The notes beneath the pieces are model-generated. The model saw only the letters and a program-made list of their open reading frames with translations. It had not been told where the DNA came from and did no database searches. The position numbers and the translations under genes were made by a program. From Candidatus Poribacteria bacterium (GTDB taxonomy: Bacteria; Poribacteria; WGA-4E; WGA-3G): a DNA stretch of 28,367 nt. The stretch covers positions 1-28,367 of the forward strand of contig JAPPMR010000469.1 of assembly GCA_028818995.1 (NCBI GenBank), read 5' to 3'. This document shows, piece by piece, positions 14,319-21,941 of this stretch. The stretch's first letter is position 1, and each line of letters opens with the position of its first letter.

Positions 14319-15596
14319 TTATGCGGTTATTGAAACAGGCACTCTGTGAATGACATTACCGAGATAACCTTTAGGGTTCCACGGTTGGCTAAAAGGCTGT
14401 GCGTTGCCCTTATCATCAAAAGCACGTGCCCATATTTCATAATAGCCTCTGTTTGCAAAGGTGAGTTCAGTTTCCCAACGGGCCCAGGCATATCTATTTG
14501 ATGGTGGGAGCAACATGGTTTCTTGCCATTGAATACCGAAATCTGTTGAAACAAGGACGCTATTGATATAGTTTTCTCCTGCCCATGTATGCCCTTGGAC
14601 CTTTATAGGAATGCCTTTGCTGAATTTCTGCAGTGATTCTGGCTGCGTAATGAGCGACTTAACACGTAATGAAGTCGCAATTTGCATATCCTCTACTGGC
14701 GGTTTATTTCCCGGTTCCACAGGATACGCTGGAATGCGGTAGGAATAACCGCTCATTTTTTCTGAGTCGTGAACCTGATCTCTGACCCAGATACGATTCA
14801 GCCATTTCTGCATGGAACTGCCGATCCATCCGGGGACAATCAATCTTGCTGGAAATCCATGCGCTGCAGGTAAAACTTCTCCGTTCATCTTAAAAACGAT
14901 GAGTGTGTGTTCGTCCATCGCTTTTTCAATCGGAATACCTCTCGAAAACTGCTCACTGCCATCTGTGGGAAGGTCTTCCCCGTAGTTCCCAGTATAGACA
15001 GCACTCGGTTTCAAACCTGCGGCTTGTAAGACATCACGCAACCGCACACCTGTCCATTCACTACAAGCCACGGCACCGCGTTGCCACGGCGTGCCATCAA
15101 CTTCTGGCACAAACAGGCTTCTGCCATTCCCCGCGCATTCTAACACTACCTGCATGGTAACCTGCGGAAAACGGAGCAAATCCTCCATCGATAATGCCAA
15201 TTCTTTATGCACTTCGCCATCAATTATCAGTTTCCACCCGCTGAGGTCGTTTTTAATCGCTTGTTCTGGAATACCGCTGTTATTGCGAACGAAATGTCTT
15301 TCTGTGGGCGTGACATCATCGTTGAGGAGGTGCGGGGGTAACTCACCATTAAATGGATTTTCCGAATGGACAAGCATGTCCGGTTTCGGGAGTCCTGCTG
15401 CTCGCGAGTCTTCCAAGACAACAGGTATGAGTCCTCTATCCAACAACCCGCGGTTGACTGCTTCACATCCTGCACCAAATATACCCAAACTTGCAAGTAA
15501 CGCGCCCTTGCCTACCGTAGCAAGAAAATCACGCCTTGAATTAGGGACAGTTTCAGGCAAATCTGTAAGAATGGGTCTGTGTTTTGCGTTTTGCAT
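14319..15596 (-). CDS. Sulfite-oxidase-family molybdopterin enzyme, Tat-exported
   Basis: 425 residues. A twin-arginine signal (S20-R-R-D-F-L, then GALLASLGIFGAG) implies export folded with its cofactor; Cys44 at the end could also be lipidated, though GAGC is not a strong lipobox. The mature part has the oxidoreductase molybdopterin domain (~80-290) with LECAGNGRS, where Cys154 is the expected Mo ligand, then WTGVRLRDVL, HGFPARLIVPGW and SMQKWLNRIW. It ends with the Mo-co dimerisation domain (~305-425: VLVSTDFGIQW, YAWARWETEL, WARAFDDKGN). Full length compared with plant and SorA-type sulfite oxidases. The likely reaction is oxidation of sulfite or another sulfur compound in the periplasm; the electron acceptor is not encoded beside it. 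The start Met has a weak Shine-Dalgarno. Confidence 0.88.
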   Translation of the reverse strand: MQNAKHRPILTDLPETVPNSRRDFLATVGKGALLASLGIFGAGCEAVNRGLLDRGLIPVVLEDSRAAGLPKPDMLVHSENPFNGELPPHLLNDDVTPTERHFVRNNSGIPEQAIKNDLSGWKLIIDGEVHKELALSMEDLLRFPQVTMQVVLECAGNGRSLFVPEVDGTPWQRGAVACSEWTGVRLRDVLQAAGLKPSAVYTGNYGEDLPTDGSEQFSRGIPIEKAMDEHTLIVFKMNGEVLPAAHGFPARLIVPGWIGSSMQKWLNRIWVRDQVHDSEKMSGYSYRIPAYPVEPGNKPPVEDMQIATSLRVKSLITQPESLQKFSKGIPIKVQGHTWAGENYINSVLVSTDFGIQWQETMLLPPSNRYAWARWETELTFANRGYYEIWARAFDDKGNAQPFSQPWNPKGYLGNVIHRVPVSITA

Positions 15597-15680
15597 GAGC
15601 GAAGTTCTATTTCGTAATGTGCAGTCAACAAAACGTGTAAGTTAAAACCCGACGCGTTATTACATGGGCAACTCTTGCTT

Positions 15681-15778
15681 GTTGGGTTTCGCTATGTCTA
15701 TTTCCATGAATAGATCATTGAAAGCAGAATTTTTCTGACAAGTTGGAGGTATCTTGGTCATTTACCGCTCTACCCAAC
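15681..15778. repeat. Intergenic inverted repeat, probable degraded dispersed element
   Basis: GTTGGGT (15681-15687) and ACCCAAC (15772-15778) face each other across ~84 bases in the gap between the Rieske gene and the sulfite-oxidase-family gene. No ORF or clear promoter is present in this 212-base gap. It looks like a remnant of an intergenic repeat rather than a terminator. Confidence 0.3.
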
Positions 15779-15808
15779 CTACGAGAATTGCTGCCTGCTT
15801 TATAGATA

Positions 15809-17650
15809 TTAGTCATCATCGCGTTCGCTAAGCAACTCGCCTCGCGCAAGACGTTCCGCGTTCTCAGTGGACCACAGAATGTTCTTCATCAGTTTCTGTG
15901 CTGTGATGTAACGTGTCGCTGCTAATAGGTGCATCCGTTGTTCTTCAAAGTCGTCTGACAAGTCGTAGTGTCTAAAGGCGACTTCAAGGACTTGGAACAT
16001 GTGGAGTTCTGCATCTTCACGTAGCAGGATATGTGAAAGCGTTCGTTTCAGCGCGTCAATGTCATGCCCTTCTTCAAGATATTGATTTACCAGAATTTCT
16101 GCCTCGTAGACCTTTTGGAAATCAGCAAATTCTTGGAGCCGTTCTAACATTTTATCAGCAGAGGCGTAAGTCTCATCAGGTATCCGTTGTCCAGGTTTGG
16201 GAATGCGAGCGGCAGGCATGTTCAACCAGCGCAGGTATGCCAAGTAAACCACACCGTGAAATATACCGCGCAATAGATTAGCACTTGGTGCATACTGAAA
16301 AGCGTGATAGAGAGCGTGAGCGTAAGAGTAAATATTCGCGACATCGTGCCAGTCGCCTTCGTTTTTGAGATGGAACCGTGCAGTGCGAATAGCAGAGGCG
16401 TAGGTCATCGCGCGGCAGATGTCAGTTGGCTTGACTCCGTTGCGGAGTGCTTCTTCAACTGTAGCAACAGTAGGTTCAAACTCATCAGCGAGGAGTGTCT
16501 GCGTAAATGCGGATATATCCAATTCTGCTTCGTTCGCTTGATTGTCCTCCCATATACTATCTATCCTTTTAAAGATGGGGCGTAAGACGGGGACGGCATC
16601 TGCCCATCGCGAGGTTTCCTCATGGCGTGTTCTGCTGACCAAGTCGACGACTATCGGACGTAGAATCTCATGTGATCCTTCCCAGTTGACGTAATCCAAC
16701 GCTTCAAACATTTTATTGGCGAAATCAAGCGCGTGTCCGTCACCAGTAAAGTAATAGTCAGTTGCTGCTGTGTACACGAAGTCTGCGATGACAGATTTGT
16801 CATAGTCTCTATCATTGAGTGTTAGCAAGATTCGTTCGGCTGCACCTCTGTGGCGTTTATCCACAAAATAACGGAACCATCGTTTTAGTGTTTTTAGGTC
16901 GTGATCATCTTTGACGCGTGGAAAGGGTGCGCGATAGGGGCGGGCACTTCCCGTTGTTCTACGGCTAATTTGGCTTAGTCCGTGTACGAGGAATAGGTTA
17001 TGGTCATCTGGGTCAACATCATCCCACATGTTCGCTGCCAGTGTAAGGATTGCTACACCTGACGACCATCCATCACTGCTTTTATGGGCACCATAATGGA
17101 GTCCTTGTTGGATGATCTCTGCTGGTGGTGCCCCTGCGTCACGGAGCGCTGTAACGGCTTTGGCTATAAAGAATGTGCTGCGGTCCTTGAGGCCACGTTC
17201 AAGTGCACGTTTGCCGTTTGCGATGACGCGTTGTTTTGCTGCTTCTCGCTCACCTTTTGCTAACCCTACGTATAAATAACCGTCCTCCCGGAGTTCAACA
17301 GGGAATGCTTTCAGGTCATCACCGGATGCTAAGAAGCATGCCCCTGATTTGAGGTCAAATTCCCAGTGGTGCCAATGACAGATCAGTACACCGTCACGGA
17401 TACTTCCTTTGGACATCGGATATCCCATGTGTGGACAACGATTGTCAACGGCATAATATTTGTCGCTGGACTTGAAAACAGCGAGGTGTGTGCCGTTGAC
17501 ATGAAAGGGTTTGCCTTCCAGTTCTTCAAAATCGTCAGCGGGACAGAGTTGGTGGTAGATAAGTTCGGTTTCGTTTATTTCTATTGGTGGCGGCTCAACG
17601 TGGATGGAACCGATACCGGTTTCCTCAAGGGTTGAAGTTTGATTTTGCAC
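15809..17650 (-). CDS. Rieske [2Fe-2S] protein with large unassigned C-terminal region
   Basis: 613 residues. Residues ~30-130 are a Rieske ferredoxin-type domain with both cluster motifs intact: C72-P-H74-M-G and C91-H-W-H94. The ~480 residues after it are mostly helical with no iron-binding oxygenase motif that I can place (no clear D/E-x-x-H-x4-H as in ring-hydroxylating oxygenases). Landmarks are LHYGAHKSSDGW, HGLSQISRRTTGSARPYR and a C-terminal helix run. A distant resemblance to questin-oxidase-like helical proteins is possible but not established. GTG 17650 with AGGAGG seven bases upstream fixes the start. No signal peptide, so it is cytoplasmic; probably an oxidoreductase. Monocistronic with its own promoter. 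Confidence 0.75.
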   Translation of the reverse strand: MQNQTSTLEETGIGSIHVEPPPIEINETELIYHQLCPADDFEELEGKPFHVNGTHLAVFKSSDKYYAVDNRCPHMGYPMSKGSIRDGVLICHWHHWEFDLKSGACFLASGDDLKAFPVELREDGYLYVGLAKGEREAAKQRVIANGKRALERGLKDRSTFFIAKAVTALRDAGAPPAEIIQQGLHYGAHKSSDGWSSGVAILTLAANMWDDVDPDDHNLFLVHGLSQISRRTTGSARPYRAPFPRVKDDHDLKTLKRWFRYFVDKRHRGAAERILLTLNDRDYDKSVIADFVYTAATDYYFTGDGHALDFANKMFEALDYVNWEGSHEILRPIVVDLVSRTRHEETSRWADAVPVLRPIFKRIDSIWEDNQANEAELDISAFTQTLLADEFEPTVATVEEALRNGVKPTDICRAMTYASAIRTARFHLKNEGDWHDVANIYSYAHALYHAFQYAPSANLLRGIFHGVVYLAYLRWLNMPAARIPKPGQRIPDETYASADKMLERLQEFADFQKVYEAEILVNQYLEEGHDIDALKRTLSHILLREDAELHMFQVLEVAFRHYDLSDDFEEQRMHLLAATRYITAQKLMKNILWSTENAERLARGELLSERDDD

Positions 17651-17688
17651 AATGGACCTCCTAATGAAGATTTTTTGTTCGCATGTAT

Positions 17689-17726
17689 TATACTAATAGT
17701 ATATTCAATTTTCCGAAAAATGTAAA
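17689..17726 (-). promoter_or_regulatory. Promoter of the Rieske gene with palindrome over the -10
   Basis: On the minus strand: TTTACA (17721-17726), a 17-base spacer, TATACT (17698-17703). A perfect palindrome TATACTA-A-TAGTATA (17689-17703) covers the -10 and is a good operator candidate. Start codon is ~47 bases downstream of the -10. Confidence 0.55.
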
Positions 17727-17828
17727 GGGAAAAGAGGTTTATGTGTGTAAAATCTTTGTCATCTTAGGCAACATTTGGATGAATTGTGGGTGTGTTTTAC
17801 TCGTAATTTCATTGGCGTAATTTATGTG

Positions 17829-17872
17829 AAATCATACCGTACGGTATGTTTTTTCATACCACGGTATGATTT
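17829..17872. promoter_or_regulatory. Double palindrome, candidate TetR-type operator
   Basis: A perfect 16-bp palindrome CATACCGTACGGTATG (17833-17848) is followed by CATACC-AC-GGTATG (17855-17868). Their centres are 21 bp apart, two helical turns, and the whole unit is bounded by 12-bp arms AAATCATACCGT/ACGGTATGATTT. Such symmetric, helically phased sites are typical for dimeric repressors of the TetR class; a hairpin or repeat element is the alternative. It lies ~105 bp upstream of the Rieske -35. Confidence 0.5.
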
Positions 17873-18246
17873 GTAAATTGGCTATAAACGCAGTACCCGT
17901 ATATGTTTATAGGTATTTTTCTTATTTTTGAAAAAATTTTGATTTTTGTATTTCTCTGCTGTATTGCGGAAGAAGGTTTTTCTCTTGTTATAGATATTTT
18001 ATTTTGATAAGTTTGCGCTGTGGTCTTTGCATTTGGATCGTTGTTTGCGGTTTTCAGGGTCTGGTTCTTGTGCGATTCATCGGTTTGTTTTTTCATACTG
18101 ATATTATACCTAATTCCGTATGGTGGTCAGAAGTTTTCGTGGTATGTTGGACAATAGATATCCAGTATATTTCCAATAAGTTTGCGGGAAAAGTTTTGGG
18201 CAAAAACGTTGACAAGTTAAACGTATTTACCAAGAAGGATAGTGGT
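17873..18246. other. AT-rich intergenic region, no gene seen
   Basis: AT-rich spacer between the Rieske gene region and the end of the DUF6807 gene. Short open frames cross it on both strands but lack convincing start signals and composition. No tRNA, CRISPR or clear terminator was found. Confidence 0.5.
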
Positions 18247-19089
18247 TTACTCAAAAAACGCTGCGTCAGGTTCTCCACGATAGAGAACAATACTATACTG
18301 CAACGTCAAAGTTTCATCGGAGGCGAGACGGAAAGGTTCATTATAGACAGGTGAGGGATGGATTAAGCAATAGTTCTGTCGATTGCGTACCCACCATGTT
18401 GTCGGATAGCGGGGATTATCGGGATGGTCTATGATTGCTACACCGTAGGTTTCGTGGTCAGTCGGGTGTTGCGAAGTGAAACTACACCACCGACTCTGTT
18501 TGCCGAAGATATCCATCGGTTCGGTGCGTCCATCGGCATCTAATAGGTGGCCCGGTGTGATGATATTGTCAAATCGGATTGCCATGCCGCTGTAGTATCT
18601 ACCCATCTCCCCGGGATCGCCACGTCGTAGATCAAGTACAACTTCGCGCTCGTTAGGATGTAGTGTCAACGACACAGAAATTTGCATGGTATCAGTAGAA
18701 GGAGCATGAACGGTTATTTTTCGGTGTTCAGTTAAGTGTGTAATGCCTTGCCAATCTATCCATGCGTTTTCTTCTGTTATATTAGCGCTATCGGCATTAG
18801 CACTTTGTGCCACAATCTGCTGATGGATGATTTTACCGAAACCTGTTGGGTCTGCACCTTGTGCAGGTTGTTCCCAAAAATTAACCTCATTAACCTTTTT
18901 CCACGCAACCCATAAACCTTGATGATGAACGTGATCTCCTGGTTCGTTCATGGTAAGTGGTGGCGCACCGGGTAAGTTCAACGGGTGGCAAAAAGGACGG
19001 TTGCCATCTTCGGGGAAATGGTAGCCTAAAACTTGTTGTTCGTCCCAAGCGATGGTTAGACTGTTTTGTGTTTGTGATAGTGAAAACAT
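18247..19089 (-). CDS. PmoA/DUF6807 family protein
   Basis: 280 residues matching the family named PmoA (DUF6807). Early in the chain there is RPFCHPLNLPG, followed by the characteristic DHVHHQGLWVAWKKVNEVNFW, and later a beta-rich region with LDADGRTEPMD, SRWCSFTSQHP and a closing LQYSIVLYRGE. No signal peptide is seen here. The family is frequent in planctomycetes and similar bacteria next to sugar isomerases and dehydrogenases, and is thought to act in sugar metabolism; it is not methane monooxygenase despite the name. ATG 19089 has only a weak upstream GGAT. A second sugar isomerase lies further upstream (20624-21448), but toxin-type genes separate them. Confidence 0.75.
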   Translation of the reverse strand: MFSLSQTQNSLTIAWDEQQVLGYHFPEDGNRPFCHPLNLPGAPPLTMNEPGDHVHHQGLWVAWKKVNEVNFWEQPAQGADPTGFGKIIHQQIVAQSANADSANITEENAWIDWQGITHLTEHRKITVHAPSTDTMQISVSLTLHPNEREVVLDLRRGDPGEMGRYYSGMAIRFDNIITPGHLLDADGRTEPMDIFGKQSRWCSFTSQHPTDHETYGVAIIDHPDNPRYPTTWWVRNRQNYCLIHPSPVYNEPFRLASDETLTLQYSIVLYRGEPDAAFFE

Positions 19090-19211
19090 ATTATATCCAT
19101 TTGGTAGTTCTTAGAATTTCTTATAGACACCTATATTACCACGCTGTTCAGTATCGTTAAGTTCTTGTTGAGATAGAATTGCTATTTTCTACTCTTCCTC
19201 TTTCCAAGGAA

Positions 19212-19660
19212 TCATAGGTCTTGTTCTACAGTAAAACCGTGTTCTGTGAGTGCATTAGATACAGATGTCCAAGCGTTTCGTGCTTGTTCAACCGCCTCAG
19301 ATGCGTCTGCTGTGGTGATTTCTCGCATGTCTGCTGGGTAGCGGACTTCAATCGCCCATTTGTTTAGATCCCCTCAAGTTTGACAGCGTGGTTTTGAGTT
19401 GCCAACTATCAGGCAACAAATCCTGTAGAACATTTAAGTTATGCGTTCTCTGAAAATCGATCTGTAAAAAATAATGCTGCCTTTAACGCTTTTTCAGCAG
19501 ATTGTTGTGCAAACCAACACGCTTGGCGAGGTGGAACGTGCGGATGCCCTAAAAATGTTTCGGCTGTTGTTAAGTCTTCCTCTGCATAGCGGAGCCAGCG
19601 GGCGGTGTCTGCGAGTCTATCAGCTGTTTGCATAGCGGATTTTACTTCCTTATTGGACAT
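19212..19660 (-). pseudogene. HEPN-domain gene broken by two frameshifts
   Basis: From ATG 19660 the frame encodes an HEPN domain (ARWLRYAEEDLTTAETFL, then QACWFAQQSAEKALKAALFF), but it stops at 19439. The family pattern continues one frame over (QIDFQRTHNLNVLQDLLPDSW), implying an extra base in the A6 run at 19466-19471. A second shift at the C4 run at 19370-19373 restores NKWAIEVRYPADMREITTADA... to a natural stop at 19212. Intact members are RNase-like toxins or partners of MNT nucleotidyltransferases. Both indels are in homopolymers, so assembly error and true decay are equally open. The neighbouring MNT gene has the same type of lesion. Confidence 0.75.
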
Positions 19661-19704
19661 GCTGCACTGATCCGATTTGGGTGTGGCTGCGTTCAAGTTC
19701 TTCC
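19637..19704 (-). repeat. Duplicated MNT gene tail overlapping the HEPN start
   Basis: This 68-base stretch aligns with the end of the MNT gene at 19708-19778, roughly three quarters identical by eye. In the MNT frame it would read EELERSHTQIGSV against EELERSRTRIGSV. Most differences are synonymous, which suggests the tail of a second, diverged MNT copy lost by deletion. The ATG used for HEPN (19660) lies inside it. Confidence 0.55.
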
Positions 19705-20007
19705 AAAGGATTTTACCCTCTTGTTGGGCATACCGCAGCACCGATCCGATTCGCGTGCGACTACGTTCCAACTCTTCCGGTGTTGAGACAATGATGTCCT
19801 TTGCCACGGGCACATCAGATAATGCGCGACCCCAATGTCAACGGCAGTTTTCCGTTTATCTGTGAGTTCCGAAAAAACGACGAGCAGATCTATGTCGCTA
19901 TCTGGATCTGCGTCCCCTCGTGCCTGTGAGCCGAAGAGGATAATCTGTAGCGGGTCAAACTCACGCACAATGCGGTCTGTCATGATTGAGATAAATTCGT
20001 TATTCAT
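19705..20007 (-). pseudogene. MNT-type nucleotidyltransferase broken by a frameshift
   Basis: ATG 20007 opens a minimal nucleotidyltransferase: ILFGSQARGDADPDSDIDLLV contains G26-S27 and the metal-binding D38-x-D40 of the pol-beta NTase fold. After AVDIG the frame is wrong; the expected continuation (RALSDVPVAKDIIVSTPEELERSRTRIGSVL...) is found in another frame beginning near the C4 run at 19830-19833. In MNT/HEPN modules this protein AMPylates or otherwise silences the HEPN toxin. The third acidic residue of the active site and the C-terminal helix would be lost in the truncated product. It is either a decayed toxin-antitoxin module or an assembly error. Confidence 0.8.
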
Positions 20008-20116
20008 CCGATCTTACCTTCCAATTCTCTAATTCTGTGCTTCCGAAAGAACAAACAATTTTCAAAAGTAATAGGATTCAGGACAGACGTATTTTCTTAA
20101 AGTCTTGTAGGCAATA

Positions 20117-20380
20117 TTATGAAAAGAATCGCTTGTAATCATCGTGATGTCCTATCCAGAACCATGTAACCGTATCACCTTTTAAGATCCCAACGGCACG
20201 GCAACCTTGAGTGATTCGGACAGACCAAATATCTTCTTTGGCATTAATACATTTGAAACGCAAAGAATTATGAAAGGGATTGGAAATCCATAATCGATAA
20301 GCTTTTTTAGCTTGATTCCTGAGCATGTTATCAAGTTTTTGATAAGCTGACCAAAAAGAAGGTAATGTTGCAGATTTCAT
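20117..20380 (-). CDS. RelE/ParE-superfamily toxin
   Basis: 87 residues with the C-terminal half typical of RelE/HigB-like toxins: PFHNSLRFKCI, then WSVRITQGCRAVGIL (core strands), TVTWFWIGHHDDYKRFF. Such proteins cut mRNA at the ribosome or poison gyrase; the basic residues on the core strands (Arg56, Arg62) fit RNase members, but the exact target cannot be told. ATG 20380 overlaps the stop of the upstream antitoxin gene by four bases (ATGA), the normal antitoxin-first arrangement. It appears intact, unlike the adjacent MNT/HEPN pair. Confidence 0.75.
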   Translation of the reverse strand: MKSATLPSFWSAYQKLDNMLRNQAKKAYRLWISNPFHNSLRFKCINAKEDIWSVRITQGCRAVGILKGDTVTWFWIGHHDDYKRFFS

Positions 20381-20607
20381 AACCGATCTAAATCCATTGG
20401 TTCAGCTTTTCCTTCAGCGATTTCTTGTTTAGCACGTCGTGCAGCTGCAATGAGTTGATCTTGCGTGCTTTTAAAAGAAGTTTCCCAATGAAGTTCGTCT
20501 TCCAACTCAGTAATATACTCGCGTAGATGTTCCACAATCTGATTCTGTATTGCCTCTGGTAGTGTCTCCATCATTCTGGTAATGGTAGTAATTGCATTAG
20601 AAGCCAT
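20377..20607 (-). CDS. Antitoxin of the RelE-like pair
   Basis: From ATG 20607 (Shine-Dalgarno GGGAGGA eight bases upstream, which rules out the longer TTG start at 20622) the protein is 76 residues, mostly helical and acidic: ITRMMETLPEAIQNQIVEHLREYI, then a coil ending EIAEGKAEPMDLDRL. The tail after a long helix is a common way of wrapping a RelE-fold toxin. No DNA-binding motif (ribbon-helix-helix or HTH) is evident, so autoregulation is uncertain. It starts 16 bases after the sugar isomerase stop and overlaps the toxin by four bases. Confidence 0.65.
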   Translation of the reverse strand: MASNAITTITRMMETLPEAIQNQIVEHLREYITELEDELHWETSFKSTQDQLIAAARRAKQEIAEGKAEPMDLDRL

Positions 20608-20623
20608 GTTAGATCCTCCCAAT

Positions 20624-21448
20624 TTAGTTAAGGTAGGGGTTCACGACTTCGCGCTCAATAGCCAAGCCTTCCCATTCGTCATCACCGGGTCCGTCGTAGA
20701 TAAGGGTATGTGGCCCAGCAAAACCTGCTTTCTGTGTGAGTTCAAGGCATTGGACATAGTCTTCTTTGTCCATTTCGCGTGGGGCATCAAAATGTGCTTT
20801 CGTGTGGCACGATTCTGCTAACGGTGCAATTGCTGCGAGGTCTGTGTATTTAGTATCACCACGCCAGTTGCCGAAGTCAAGACATAGCCCAACTTTACCA
20901 TCTAATCCGTCTAAGATAGTGTTGACATTTTCAGGTGTGGAAAAGATTGAGAACCAGTTTTCGGTCATCAAACGGATGTCCGCAGTATCGGCACGTTCGG
21001 TGAGTCGGGAGAGCGCATGCTGACTTTGTGCTAAGGTTTCTGCGGAGGGTGTTGCTTTACCTCCGATAACACGGGCACATTGCGCGCCAAGTTCGCCAGC
21101 AATGTCAATCCATTTTTCAATCCAAGCGATGTCGCGCTCTGCATCGGATGGGTGTGTGATGTCGCCATCGTCAATTAGTAAAGAAAAAAGTTCAACGTCG
21201 GCACCTTGAAGTGCAGCGCGGAGTTCAGATAGGTAACTTTTCTCAACCGATGGTAGATGGAAATGGCAAATTTCTACTGTATTAATGCCAAATTCGGCTA
21301 TACGCATAGGCAAATCCAACAGTGAAATGGGACCTTTGTTATGGGTTTCAGTAGGGATTTGCATGTCATGTGCGGGTCCGGTAAATCCAGGTTTTCCGAG
21401 TTGTCGATGCAAACTCCATGTTGAGACAGAGAGACGAGGTGTTGACAT
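20624..21448 (-). CDS. Sugar phosphate isomerase/epimerase family TIM barrel
   Basis: 274 residues of the xylose-isomerase-like superfamily. It begins LSVSTWSLHR, carries GINTVEICHFHLP (first Glu), ARVIGGK, RLMTENWFS (second Glu), VGLCLDFGNW (Asp), CHTKAHF (His) and a final TLIYDGPGDDEWEG (acidic ligand), so the full metal set seems present, unlike the 9821 gene. It probably isomerises or epimerises a sugar or sugar-derived keto acid in the cytoplasm. ATG 21448 has GGAG ten bases upstream. It is the first gene of a run with the antitoxin/toxin pair. Substrate not determined. Confidence 0.85.
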   Translation of the reverse strand: MSTPRLSVSTWSLHRQLGKPGFTGPAHDMQIPTETHNKGPISLLDLPMRIAEFGINTVEICHFHLPSVEKSYLSELRAALQGADVELFSLLIDDGDITHPSDAERDIAWIEKWIDIAGELGAQCARVIGGKATPSAETLAQSQHALSRLTERADTADIRLMTENWFSIFSTPENVNTILDGLDGKVGLCLDFGNWRGDTKYTDLAAIAPLAESCHTKAHFDAPREMDKEDYVQCLELTQKAGFAGPHTLIYDGPGDDEWEGLAIEREVVNPYLN

Positions 21449-21506
21449 AAATTCAATTCTCCAAAGTTGGCAATTTCAAATTGCCACTATAGTTTCTGAA
21501 ACATTC

Positions 21507-21587
21507 TTACTTTTTTGTGGCTCTTCGTACTACTATACCGATGCCAACGAGAAACACTGCAAAAGCCGTAATTGGAATCCATTCCAT
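21507..21587 (-). CDS. Tiny single-pass membrane protein, 26 aa (second of a tandem pair)
   Basis: ATG 21587, AGGA five bases upstream, stop TAA at 21507. The peptide begins MEWIPITAF, continues as one hydrophobic helix (~residues 4-20) and ends IVVRRATKK, so the basic tail should be cytoplasmic. From MEW to RRATK it has the same length (25 residues) and the same flanks as the peptide at 21603-21701, which points to a tandem gene duplication. It lies 15 bases after that gene. Short membrane peptides of this kind can be regulators, type I toxin-like, or structural; nothing here decides. Confidence 0.6.
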   Translation of the reverse strand: MEWIPITAFAVFLVGIGIVVRRATKK

Positions 21588-21602
21588 TATAATCCTTCAA
21601 AA

Positions 21603-21701
21603 TTATTTATCAGTGCTTTTGGTAGCCCTTCGTACGATTCTCCCTAAGGTAATGAAAAATGCTACAATTACACCAGCGATGACCCATTCCATCCAATCCA
21701 T
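21603..21701 (-). CDS. Tiny single-pass membrane protein, 32 aa (first of a tandem pair)
   Basis: ATG 21701 overlaps the TAA of the upstream 75-residue gene (TAATG) and has GGAGG seven bases upstream, inside that gene; coupling is very likely. The peptide starts MDWMEWVIAGVIV, has one TM helix (residues ~7-20) and a basic end IVRRATKSTDK. Its second Met (MEW) aligns with the start of the following peptide. Stop TAA at 21603. Confidence 0.65.
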   Translation of the reverse strand: MDWMEWVIAGVIVAFFITLGRIVRRATKSTDK

Positions 21702-21928
21702 TACAAATCCTCCAATTCATTCATTTTTCTGCGGGCAATACTATCAAGTCGATCAATTACATACATAATCACAAGTGCCCCAAGCACTCCAAGTATAGAA
21801 AGAAACAACTGAACTCTTCCATAACTTTGAATCAACCATGCAATTAAGGAAATATCTGTAGCAATTAAGATAGCGAATATAACCTTTAGCCAACCGATTT
21901 CCTCCTTGATTTTATCAATACGCGCCAT
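21701..21928 (-). CDS. Small two-TM membrane protein (75 aa)
   Basis: 75 residues: a charged amphipathic start (MARIDKIKEEIGWLK), TM1 (~16-33), a short loop with QSYGR, TM2 (~39-58), and a charged C-terminal tail (DRLDSIARRKMNELEDL). Both ends are predicted cytoplasmic. No catalytic or transport motif; I cannot assign a function. It starts 13 bases after the alpha/beta hydrolase stop with AAGGT upstream, and its stop overlaps the next start. The hydrolase, this protein and two peptides therefore form one transcription unit. Confidence 0.65.
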   Translation of the reverse strand: MARIDKIKEEIGWLKVIFAILIATDISLIAWLIQSYGRVQLFLSILGVLGALVIMYVIDRLDSIARRKMNELEDL

Positions 21929-21941
21929 ATTGATTTATACC

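Noticed and set aside
17854..18096. 80-codon minus-strand ORF upstream of the Rieske gene
   Set aside because: Lys/Asn/Thr-rich translation of AT-rich DNA, no start signal, crosses the palindrome.
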